From Hanleya hanleyi (lineage: Eukaryota; Mollusca; Polyplacophora; Lepidopleurida; Hanleyidae): 64,000 nt of DNA. The notes beneath the pieces are model-generated. The model ran no database searches. It was not told where the DNA came from and saw only the letters and a list, made by a program, of their open reading frames with translations. Where the stretch lies: positions 1-64,000 of the forward strand of contig JAVTVY010025205.1 in assembly GCA_036873755.1 (NCBI GenBank), read 5' to 3'. A program made the translations under genes and the position numbers. Shown here in pieces: positions 46,501-58,500 of this stretch (its first letter is position 1; each line of letters begins with the position of its first letter).

Positions 46501-49500
46501 AATAAAAGTGTGGAGTAGAATAACTTCAGGGTGTATGGTATTATAATAGATATAAGATGGGTAGTTTCCCAGTGTCACACTAGCTGCATACAGCATGAGG
46601 AGTAAAATAATTAGTTTATGTTCACCTAATGAGACAGCCTGTCGCAAACCCTCAGCGTTTTGTTGTAACTCATCAAATGTTTCGTATGTTAGTTGAGCCT
46701 GTCAACCGGAAGTATGATCCAGTTGATGGCGCCGCAGTGTCGCCGTTTGTTCAATCACCATGGAAACATGGCAAGAGGAGAACGACTATAGAGTGAGTCC
46801 GTCAGGAACTCCATACAGTTATTGACCTATCATAAACCAGCTTAAATCATAGAATGGCTATAGGGTATACGTGTAGGGTCTTAACTCGGCCGCATGAAAG
46901 TTTTGAAAGCTGATTCCTCGAAATTTCACAGGCAATAATTCGGTATTCAGACAATTATAATATTGGCAGGCGAACGGTGGAGTTTGTTTACTCAATACAG
47001 GTTCCACATGGGATACAATGTAGCGATTTGTATCCCAGATTCCTCCTAAAAATGGTTTGGTTATATTAACTCTATATCTTTGAGATATCCAATTACCTAC
47101 TTCGTAGGCCTTATTGTGTAATTTTTCTCAGCACGTTCTTTTGTGTATCTCACTATACGTTGAGATAATACATCCAATTCCCCTTAAAATTACGAACACC
47201 CCTTGGAATACGGTGCACGATGGTCCGGTACCACTGCGAAAGAGTAACTTCTAAGGGCCTTTTTACACCGGACGCGGTGAAGCAGCGCGGGCGACGCGAA
47301 AAACTCGCCTGCGAAAATGGAGCAATGGTTGGTGAGTTTAGCTGATCAAACACAGTTTCCTTTCTTCGTCTGTTGACGAGAAGAAGCAGAAAAAGTTCTT
47401 CCTCGTCCTCGTTCACATTGTTTGGCCCTCGTGATAATGCAGTTGGGTTTGCCGCCCGCATCTGGTGTGATACCCCCAAAACGAAGGAGCTGTAAATCCG
47501 CCCGCACCGCTTGCCACGTCCGGTGTATTCGCTTTATGACACCCTATCGCAGTAGAATCGCGCCGTTAATTACAACTCTCGTGAAATCTAGGACGTGATT
47601 AGTACCCACGTGGTTGAGTTGTGAACGTGTGTAGCAGACATCCCGATACCCTCGTTGCGTGCAATGCAAATATGACCAAGTATGATTCAGTACCATGGTA
47701 GTGTATTAAAACAATGGCGGTAGAGACGAGGTAGGGTTTTCCTCTGATATTACATTGGCTACTTAATCTTTCAAGACATATTAACTTACTTCATACAAAT
47801 AGATTATGCGATCAATCGGAGTTAAACGAACGTTACTCTTTGTTAACCTTCTATACCTTTCCTAATGCAGAACTCCCCCGTATGATGAGCAGGCAAAGAA
47901 AGAACCAAGACAGAGAGAGGGTGATCACGTGATACCAGAGGAGAGTCCCGCCGATCCCGATATTAGGTGACGTCTGCAGATATTCTTCACTACAAGACAT
48001 GAATGCAAAATGTCAAAATTTTACTACCACTCGCATAACAGGCAAGATTAAGTCTGGATATCGACAGTTACAATGTGGATATCGAGCTAATCTCGACCAA
48101 TTTCACGAACTCGACCTACTCTCGCGTTAACTATAGTCGATCTTATCTCACCTTCTCTAAAGAATCGTTGACATCGAGAGACTAGAAAGGGAATGGGAGA
48201 TACAATCGCAATATTAAAGTGAGATTAAATTATGTAAAACAGAAATCCAGGAACATTTACCAAGACCATGGAAATGCCAAAACTGGTTTAGAATGACATA
48301 TTTGCCTCATCATATATCACAGTAATCCATAGTAATTGTAGAAGTCTATATTCAAACACAAATACTAATAACTACTCTTCTACCTATGACAAAGTACATG
48401 TACTCACTTGAAGTATTTCTGGCCTGGTGACATGAAATACATCACTCCCCTGTAAAACAAGTGATACGTAAAATTAAGCTCATCATGCCGACTTATAAAG
48501 GCTAATTCACAAATATAGTTTTGGCTACACTGATTGGTGCATTGTTGAAAATTCGGAACTTTGACAGAACGAACGATGCAGTTCTGGCGAATCAGATGAT
48601 TTCCTTGGACAGTTTCTGGATCCCGGTGGATGATTTGTCTGCATTCATATTCCGATGATGTACCATTCCTGATGACATGCCAATAATCTATACAAATTCC
48701 TGAGAGCGTCGATGTGAATGCAAAGCGACATTTTTCCCAGAGAAAGTGACGGGGGTAATGATTTTGAATTTGAAAACTGTTCCTGATCATATTGTACACA
48801 TTCTGCCAGTGTTCATTTATATTCTGCCCGAACATCACGTGTTTGATGTCAAACGTCATGGTATGCTTGCGGCAATGACCTGTAACCCTGAAATAAGGAA
48901 ATTTTCTAATTCTGCCAAAAGCAGCTTCCAGTTGGTTTAGGTGAATAGAGTGAACACCCCTTGACTCGGTCAGGCTGCTCGGATATGTGTTCTGTTAATC
49001 GGGGGTTGAATCGGGGGACTTGGGAGTCATGCATGGAGTCGGTCGATACACCAAATTTAGCTACCAACCTCACATCGTAACCGAGACCAGCGATACAAGG
49101 ACAGACGGCATGCAAAGAAGTCCAATTTAACCTAGCACCATCGTCGTCAATGTCTTGTGGTGTCAACCCCGTAAATAAATTTAGTGGATTAATTTCAAAT
49201 CCATTCGTTTGGGGACAAATTCAAGGTAGAAAATTAAAGCATCTGTATACACCACAGGTTTAGTGGATTAATTTCAAATCCATTCGTTTGGGGACAAATT
49301 CATTTTAGAAAATTAAAGCATCTGTACACACCATATGTTCGGTGGATTAACTTCAAATCAATTCTGTTGAAATCAAAACCATCTCCCAAGGCATCTTCCA
49401 AGATCCTCAGATTTGAAGTTCGTTGAAAATTGTGAAAGATTGTGGGAGGTCGTGTATTCGCGTCAATTGGAAGCCGCGTTTTTGGAAATATGTGACCTAC

Positions 49501-52500
49501 TTTTTCGCAATAAAAGCATGCATATCCCGGCGTTTTACTCCAACAAGTGACATTCGACATGGAAAAGCAACATAGCAAAAAATATCGAATTACCACCATT
49601 TGGTTAGAACATTTTTAACTTCGAAAAGATTACAATCGATAGGTTTTTTGGAGAAAAAAATCGCATCTCATTCGCATTAGCATTCCCAGGAATCTGCTTA
49701 GTTTAATCATAGGACATCACCAATGGTTCTCCGTTCGAATGTTGAAGTTTGAATGTAAATTGGTCTCACTCAAATGTGTACTGGCGTTTAAAAATGACCC
49801 AATATACTATAAACACTCACAATTATAAGTGACGTGGAGCAGCATCGATGGACGTTGGAAATGGGGCTTCGTTCCCATTTGACTTTTTTTCTAAATATGA
49901 AACCTTGTTCATTCTCCTTGGTTATATGGATTGGAAAGATAACGGTACCTTCTCTAAAGTAATACCTGATCGTCATAGTGATAAGAATCCTGTGCGCTGC
50001 TTTGCTGACCAGTTGGCTAACTGTGAGATATATCATTTGGCATAATATTAGGTTCCGTGATTATATTAAACAAAAAAAAACGAAGCTGCATATCGCTATG
50101 AACCTCTGTCAAATCGGTTTAATCTAGTAGAATGGACGAGTTTACTCTCCTCATATGAACTATTGACCAGATCAGAAGTTTGATTATTGGTATGGCATGC
50201 TGATCAGCTCAAATGTTGTGCACTAGAATGTGTCTCACCTTGTAGAATTCTGGGCCTCTGTAACTGTCCATGGATACGGTTGTTTCAGTGAGCGGACAAC
50301 GTAGTACAATGCGTAACTGATGTCCACTCCACGAACGAGTACCCGTATGTAAGATACTGATAATAACGCAATCGCAGAACCTGAAAAGACGAACAAATTG
50401 ATCGTGACAGGACTGTACCGGTATGTACAGTTACTGACTATTTTGAGTAAAATCAGTGAAATGTTGATACATTCATACATCAAATAGTAATTGGACTAAT
50501 TAGGCTGCATTTGACACGAGAACTAAGTAGTAGGTCCACCGCAAAAAAGGTCCCCTTTTACCGGGGGAGGTAACTCTTGCATCCGACAGGGGGCGCCACC
50601 AGCTCAAGGTTATGGATTGCATCAGCATTGGCAGGATGCCAACATTTTTGTCCCCACCGGGTAAAATTTAAGGGGGTACTTGGTCGATGGGGAGGAAAAC
50701 TACCTCCAACACAGAAGAGTTCCAATGGGGAGGTAACTCTTGATGCACTTTTGTGATTTTTGTCAAATGCCGGGTTATCTTCCCTGATTCGAACATTTGC
50801 ATGTTAAATCAATACGGGAAAATGCCTGTATGGGGTATGGATGGTCCGATTGGGTCCTATGTGGTATCAATGTGAAGCATTCGTGAAGGGGCATCTGATG
50901 GGCAGGGTCTGGGGTTGAAATATCGTCAATTTGCGCATGCGCGGTAGACAAAGGGTATGGAAATAGACGTTTTGGGACCGAGGGGAGCCACTAATGGGCC
51001 GATGGAGTTGAGTGAGGTATCAATGTGAAGCCTTCGTAAAGGGGCATCTAATGGGCTGGGTGTGGGGTTGAACTAGCGTCATTCTGCGCATGCGCGGTGG
51101 ACCAAGGTATGGAAATAGACGTTTTGGGGTCGAGGGGAGCCCCTAATGGCCCGATGGAGTCGTATGAGGTATCAATGTGAAGCCTATGTGAGGGGGCATC
51201 TGACTGGACTAGTGGTTCGGACGTTGTCACCATTCTGCGCATGAGCAGACAGGGAATTGTGGGAAAAGGGTATGGAAATAGACGTTTTGGGATCTAGGGG
51301 AGCCCCTAATGGACCGATGGAGTCGTATGAGGTATCAATGTGAAGCCTATGTGAGGGGGCATCTGACTGAACTAGTGGCTCGGGCGTTGTCACCATTCTG
51401 CGCATGCGCAGACAGGGAATTGTGGGAAAAGGGTATGGAAATAGACGTTTTGGGGTCGAGGTGGGCCACTCGTGGTCCTATGGAGTCAAGTGAGGTATCA
51501 ATGTGAAGCATATGTGAGGGGGCATCCGCCTGAACTAGCATGACGTGGAACTGACGTCATTCTGCGCATGCGCAGTAGACAAAGGGTATGAAAATAGACG
51601 TTTTGGGGTCTAGGTGGACCACTAATGGTCTAATGGGGTTGAGTGAGGCATCAATGTAAAGCAATCATGAGGGGGCATCTGACTGGACTAGTGGCTCGGG
51701 CGTTGTCACCATTCCGCGCATGAGCAGACAGGGAATTGTGGGAAAAGGGTATGGAAATAGACGTTTTGGGATCTAGGGGAGCCCCTAATGGTCCGATGGA
51801 GTCGTATGAGGTATCAATGTGAAGCCTATCTGAGGGGGCATCTGACTGGACTAGTGGCTCGGGCGTTGTCACCATTCTGCGTATGCGCAGACAGGGAATT
51901 GTGGGAAAAGGGTATGGAAATTGACGTTTTGGGGTCGAGGTGGGCCACTCTTGGTCCTATGGAGTCAAGTGAGGTATCAATGTGAAGCATATGTGAGGGG
52001 GCATCCGCCTGAACTAGTATGACGTGGAACTGACGTCATTCTGCGCATGCGCAGTAGACAAAGGGTATGGAAATAGACGTTTTGGGGTCTAGTTGGACCA
52101 CTAATGGTCCAATGGGGTTGAGTGGGGTATCAATGTAAAGCAGCCGTGAGGGGGCATCCGCCTGGAGTAGTGTGTTGTCCGTGTCCGACATTCTGCGCAT
52201 GCGCAGACAGGGAATTGTGGGAAAAGGGTATGGAAATAGACGTTTTGGTGTCGAGGTGAGCCCCTAGTGATCCGATGGAGTCTTATGAGGTATCGTTGTG
52301 ACGTATTCGTGAAGGAGCATCCACCTGGACAAGTGTGTCGTTCGTGTCCAACATTCTGCGCATGCGCAGAGAGGGAATTGTGGGAAAAGGGAATGGAAAT
52401 AGACGGTTTGAGGTTTAGGTGGGCCACTATTGGTCCGTTGGAGTCGACTGAGGTATCAATGTGAAGCGCACGTGAGGGAGCATCCGACTGGGTGGATGTG

Positions 52501-55500
52501 GGGTAGAAATATCGTCATTCTGCGCATGCGCAGGCAGGCCGTAGTATGGAAATATACCTTTTGGGGCCGATATGGACCACTAGTGGTCCAAATGGGTTGT
52601 GGGAGGTGTCAAAGTGAAGCTTGTGTGGGATAGAGTCAGAATGGCGTGTTTTTATTGCAAGTCGCGTCAATCTGCGCATGCGCAGTTGGGTGTAGTAAGT
52701 AAAGCGGCCATTTTAGGGCAGTGAAGGAATGTATTTGGTGTAGAAATGGACCATCCTTAGTCCGAATGCGTCGTGTGAAGTGGCATCTTGTAGCAACGCT
52801 CGCCAACGCCAAGCTCAACGCTTCAACGCCCTGGTGAATTAGCCCAAAAGCTCTCATTTTTTCTAGACACCAATACACCGAAATGCAGTGACGCCCGTCA
52901 ATGCCCGTCGTTACACCCTAGCCTAACACCTTGATGCCATGATATAGACCGAAGAGAGAACAACAACAACAACAAGGATGAGAGAACAACAACAAGTTTT
53001 TTCATATAGTTTATTCTCCCCAATATTACATCATACCCACGCTGGGGGAGCCGCGTTGGGTAGGTTTGCAATTCAAGAAGTCTCTTGTCCAATCAGAGGC
53101 CACCATTTGGTCCTGTCATACTCGTTCTTGCCCGTTAGATGTATTCTCGGCTGTCCAATCAGAAGTCGCCATTTCAGAAAGTCCTATTTTCGGCCATGTT
53201 CGCTCTGAACCGTTTGTTCTATGGTGTAGGGATTGACCATCCTTGGTCCGAATGCGTCGTGGGAAGTGTCATCTTGCAGTTCTCGGGATGTAAACTCCAT
53301 TTGAGGGATGTCCACAGTATCTGTGACGTCATCGGTGACGTCATCAGTACGAGTAGTAGCGAAAGAACATGTTTTATAATTGGCTCAGTGCCAATTTTTT
53401 TCCACAATTGGCGAGATGTCCACAGCATCTGTGACGTCATTGGTGACGTCATCAGTACGAGTGGTAGCGAAATTTTTATTAGTCGTCCAATACATACGGA
53501 ATGATGAGGGCACGAGTTAATCTATATATGTACAGACACCAGCACACACCAATAATACCGCCACACACCCACACTCACACCACCAACACCACCACCAACG
53601 CCACCACCAACGCCACCACCGGGCGTTGACGGGCGTCAACGCCCGGTGGTAGTGGTAGCTCCCGTGTGGCAGAGCTCTTGAATTGGAGCTCTTGGAGTTC
53701 AAAGCTTGTGGAGCTCAGGGCTCGGAAATGACGTCACCGGATGCATGCGCGCGTACCTGTGGTGCACCCTGTACCCTATAGCCCATCGTCCAATATATAT
53801 GGAATGATGAGGGACACGACTTAATCTCTATATGTACAGACACCACCACACACCAATAATACCACCACACACACACACACACACCACCAACACCACCACC
53901 AACGCCACCACCAACGCCACCACCGGGCGTTGACGGGCGTCAACGCCCGGTGGTGGTGGTAGCTCCCGTGTGGCAGAGCTCTTGGATCGGAGCTCTCGGA
54001 GCTCAAAGTTTGCGGCGCTCGGAAATGACGTCATCGCAGGCATGCGCGTGTACCTGTGCTGCACCCGCACCCTGGTGTACCCTATTCCCTACGGGCTATA
54101 GGGTACAGGGTGCAGCACAGGTACACGCGCATGCCTGCGATGACGTCATTTCCGAGCGCCGCAAGCTTTGAGCTCCGAGAGCTCCGATCCAAGAGCTCTG
54201 CCACACGGGAGCTACCACCACCACCGGGCGTTGACGCCCGTCAACGCCCGGTGGTGGCGTTGGTGGTGGCGTTGGTGGCGTTGGTGGTGGCGTTGGTGGT
54301 GGTGTTGGTGGTATGAGTGTGGGTGTGTGGCGGTATTATTGGTGTGTGCTGGTGTCTGTACATATATAGATTAACTCGTGCCCTCATCATTCCATATGTA
54401 TGGACGACTAATCAAAATTTCGCTACCACTCGTACTGATGACGTCACCAATGACGTCACAGATGCTGTAGACATCCCGCAAATCGTGGGAAAAAATTGGC
54501 ACTGAGCCAATTATAAAACATGTTCTTTCGCTACTACTCGTACTGATGACGTCACCGATGACGTCACAGATACTGTGGACATCCCTCAAATGGAGTTTAC
54601 ACCCCGAGAACTGCAAGATGACACTTCCCACGACGCATTCGGACCAAGGATGGTCAATCCCTACATCATAGAACAAACGGTTCAGAGCGAACATGGCCGA
54701 AGATAGGACTTTCTGAAATGGCGACTTCTGATTGGACAGCCGAGAATACATCTAACGGGCAAGAACGAGTATGACAGGACCAAATGGTGGCCTCTGATTG
54801 GACAAGAGACTTCTTGAATTGCAAACCTACCCAACGCGGCTCCCCCAGCGTGGGTATGATGTAACATTGGGGAGAATAAACTATATGAAAAAAACTTGTT
54901 GTTGTTCTCTCATCCTTGTTGTTGTTGTTGTTCTCTCTTCGGTCACCGCATGCATGCGCCAATTACCAGTATTCGAGTTGTCAGAGCATTTCCATCATAG
55001 CTCTCTAGATTTGTATCTAATACCGCTTATGCCGGTGCTAGGGGCCGTGTGGTCATATCATCCAAGTTGCCACATGAACAGGTACAATAAAAGCGTACCT
55101 GAGATACAACACATATCACGAATCGTTAGATTCTTGGTATGTGCTTTAGAATAGGTTAACCAGAAGACTATTCTGTGGAGTCATGTGACGCAGTCAGTAT
55201 GTCGGCACCTCTTCCCACTTCCCTTATATGTGTTGTAATATATCATGGCGTCAAGGTGTTAGGCTAGGGTGTAACGACGGGCATTGACGGGCGTCACTGC
55301 ATTTCGGTGTATTGGGGTCTAGAAAAAATGAGAGCTTTTGGGCTAATTCACCAGGGCGTTGAAGCGTTGAGCTTGGCGTTGGCGAGCGTTGCTACAAGAT
55401 GCCACTTCACACGACGCATTCGGACTAAGGATGGTCCATTTCTACACCAAATACATTCCTTCACTGCCCTAAAATGGCCGCTTTACTTACTACACCCAAC

Positions 55501-58500
55501 TGCGCATGCGCAGATTGACGCGACTTGCAATAAAAACACGCCATTCTGACTCTATCCCACACAAGCTTCACTTTGACACCTCCCACAACCCATTTGGACC
55601 ACTAGTGGTCCATATCGGCCCCAAAAGGTCTATTTCCATACTACAGCCTGCCTGCGCATGCGCAGAATGACGATATTTCTACCCCACATCCACCCAGTCG
55701 GATGCTCCCTCACGTGCGCTTCACATTGATACCTCAGTCGACTCCAACCGACCAATAGTGGCCCACCTAAACCTCAAACCGTCTATTTCCATTCCCTTTT
55801 CCCACAATTCCCTCTCTGCGCATGCGCAGAATGTTGAACACGAACGACACACTTGTCCAGGTGGATGCTCCTTCACGAATACGTCACAACGATACCTCAT
55901 AAGACTCCATCGGCTCACTAGGGGCTCATCTCGACACCAAAACGTCTATTTCCATACCCTTTTCCCACAATTCCCTGTCTGCGGACAACACGGACAACAC
56001 ACTAGTCCAGCCGGATGCCCCCTCACGGCTGCTTTACATTGATGCCTCACTCAACCCCATTGGACCATTAGTGGTCCACCTAGACCCCAAAACGTCTATT
56101 TTCATACCCTTTGTCGACTGCGCATGCGCAGAATGACGTCAGTTCCACGTCAGAATGGTGACAACGCCCGAGCCACTAGTCCAGTCAGAGGCCCCCTCAT
56201 GACTGCTTTACATTGATGCTTCACTCAACCCCATTGGACCATTAGTGGTCCACCTAGACCCCAAAACGTCTATTTTCATACCCTTTGTCTACTGCGCATG
56301 CGCAGAATGACGTCAGTTCCACGTCATACTAGTTCAGACGGATGCCCCCTCACATATGCTTCACATTGATACCTCATTTGACTCCATAGGACCACGAGTG
56401 GCCCACCTCGACCCCAAAATGTCTATTTCCATACCCTTTTCCCACAATTCCCTGTCTGCGCATGCGCAGAATGGGGACAACGCCCGAGCCACTAGTTCAG
56501 TCAGATGCCCCCTCACATAGGCTTCACATTGATACCTCATACGACTCCATCGGTCCATTAGGGGCTCCCCTAGATCCCAAAACGTCTATTTCCATACCCT
56601 TTTCCCACAATTCCCTGTTTGCGCATGCGCAGAATGTTGACAACGACCGAGACACTAGTCCAGTCAGATGCCCCCTTACCTAGGCTTCACATTGATACCT
56701 CATACGACTCCATCGGCCCATTAGGGGCTCCCCTCGACCCCAAAACGTCTATTTCCATACCCTTGGTCCACCGCGCATGCGCAGAATGACGCTAGTTCAA
56801 CCCCCACACCCAGCTCATCAGATGCCCCTTTACGAAGGCTTCACATTGATACCTCACTCAACTCCATCGGCCCATTAGTGGCTCCCCTCGGTCCCAAAAC
56901 GTCTATTTCCATACCCTTTGTCTACCGCGCATACGCAGAATGACGATATTTCAACCCCACACCCTGCCCATCAGATGCCCCTTCACGAATGCTTCACATT
57001 GATACCACATAGGACCCAATCGGACCATCCATACCCCTTACAGGCATTTTCCCGTATTGATTTAACATGCAAATGTTCGAATCAGGGCAGATAACCCGGC
57101 ATCTGACAAAAATCACAAAAGTGCATCAAGAGTTACCTCCCCATTGCAACTCTTCTGTGTTGGAGGTAGTTTTCCTCCCCATCGACCAAGTACCCCCTTA
57201 AATTTTACCCGGTGGGGACAAAAATGTTGGCATCCAGCCAATGCTGATGCAATCCATAACCTTGAGCTGGTGGCGCCCCCTGTCGGATGCAAGAGTTACC
57301 TCCCCCGGCAAAAGGGGACCTTTTTTGCGGCGGACATACTACTGAACTACCAGCAATGGTTTCACAGTCCCGTCAGACGATTGCGTCGTGCCCAACATGG
57401 GTAGTCCGACACGCAGCCCTACAAGAGATTTTATAATACTGATTTCTATTGAATGAAGGGTCTGCCATTTTAACCGAACGTGGAGAATGTAGCGGTAGTG
57501 ATTTTTCATTGGCGAAAGAATTTTAACATGGCGGGAAATTTGTCTTCTCGGCCGTTTCGGAAAAGCTGTGAGAATGCGCGAATAAACTACCCAGGGAAAG
57601 TTTAGAACGGATTTCAAGTCCGAGATTTGATGAAAGATGGGTTTCATTATTTAAAGTAGACAAAATGGCGTATAAAGTATCGTTTTTTGACTGCCGAACA
57701 TAACGGTTAAACGCGCAGACCCTACATTCAATAGAAATCAGTATCATCAAATATCTTGTAGGGCTGCGTGTCGGACTAAACATGGGAGGGGGGTATTTGT
57801 CGGTCAAAAAAGTAGAACGTGATTTTTGGCACTTCAGAATTATATGTGCGCGAAATTTATGACAGTTTTCAACTTTGAAGCTTTGTTTTAAAAGATTCTG
57901 CGAAAGAGGTAATAGCCACGTCAATCACATCAATATCCATCTAAAAGTTCAACCTTAGCTTTCGTGTAGGAGCAACGTCAGGATTTCAGAAATAAAAACC
58001 GAGTGTTCCAATTATTCATTCTTTTAACTCACCGGCAAACTTGTGTGTAACAGTTTTATTCTTGAAAACGGCTAAACAATTAGGGTTTTCGAAATTAATA
58101 GGAGAGACGAATTATAAAACAGATTACCGAATTCAAGGATTTGCATCTCACCAAATTTAGGAAAAAATAATTATTGAACATTATCGATTCTTTCTCTGGG
58201 TGAGATTAATTTTGATGAGTAAATGTTTGCTTAGGTGAAACTTTATCCTTCAAAATCTTAATCTGCGTAGAATAATTTTGGCCTGATTGAGTTGGTCATT
58301 CACACATGTGAGTCGCGATCAGTGCGGGGTGGATCAGTATCAGTTAATAGTTTTAATCTGTTATCGCTTTAATTCCATTATTTGATTTCTCCAGTTTTAT
58401 AAATAAACAATTTTTTTCTTGAAAACTATTAAGCATGGGGATTCGAAATTTGGCATGGTAGTTTTGAATTGGGTAAAGAAAATAGCAGTGCTTCAGTTTT

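Larger units (their letters stand above)
50526..57343. mobile_element. 6.8-kb foldback, proposed non-autonomous Polinton
   Basis: The two arms (50526-about 54080 and about 54095-57343) are long inverted copies. The first 55 bases of each end differ at three positions, starting AGTAGTA(G/T)GTCC(A/G)CCG. GAACTA flanks both ends (50520-50525 and 57344-57349), a 6-bp target duplication. The arms consist mainly of ~155-bp units with GCGCATGCGC, near-identical to units beside the Polinton cassette at 5990-7330. The centre holds CRE-like TGACGTCA clusters, a CACCACCAACG-rich part and a hairpin loop near 54085. No transposition gene is present. It lies in intron 2 of the SLC6-like gene, 145 bases from the exon 3 acceptor. 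Confidence 0.88.

Noticed and set aside
46357..46647. Hydrophobic minus-strand frame (HKLIILLLMLYAASVTLG) as SLC6 TM4
   Set aside because: Exon 5 at 47857-47989 fits TM4 in motif, phase and splice sites; this frame does not.
52978..54751. Plus- and minus-strand frames of 60-126 codons in the foldback
   Set aside because: They are mirror copies in both arms and run through CACCAACG repeats; no protein family recognised.
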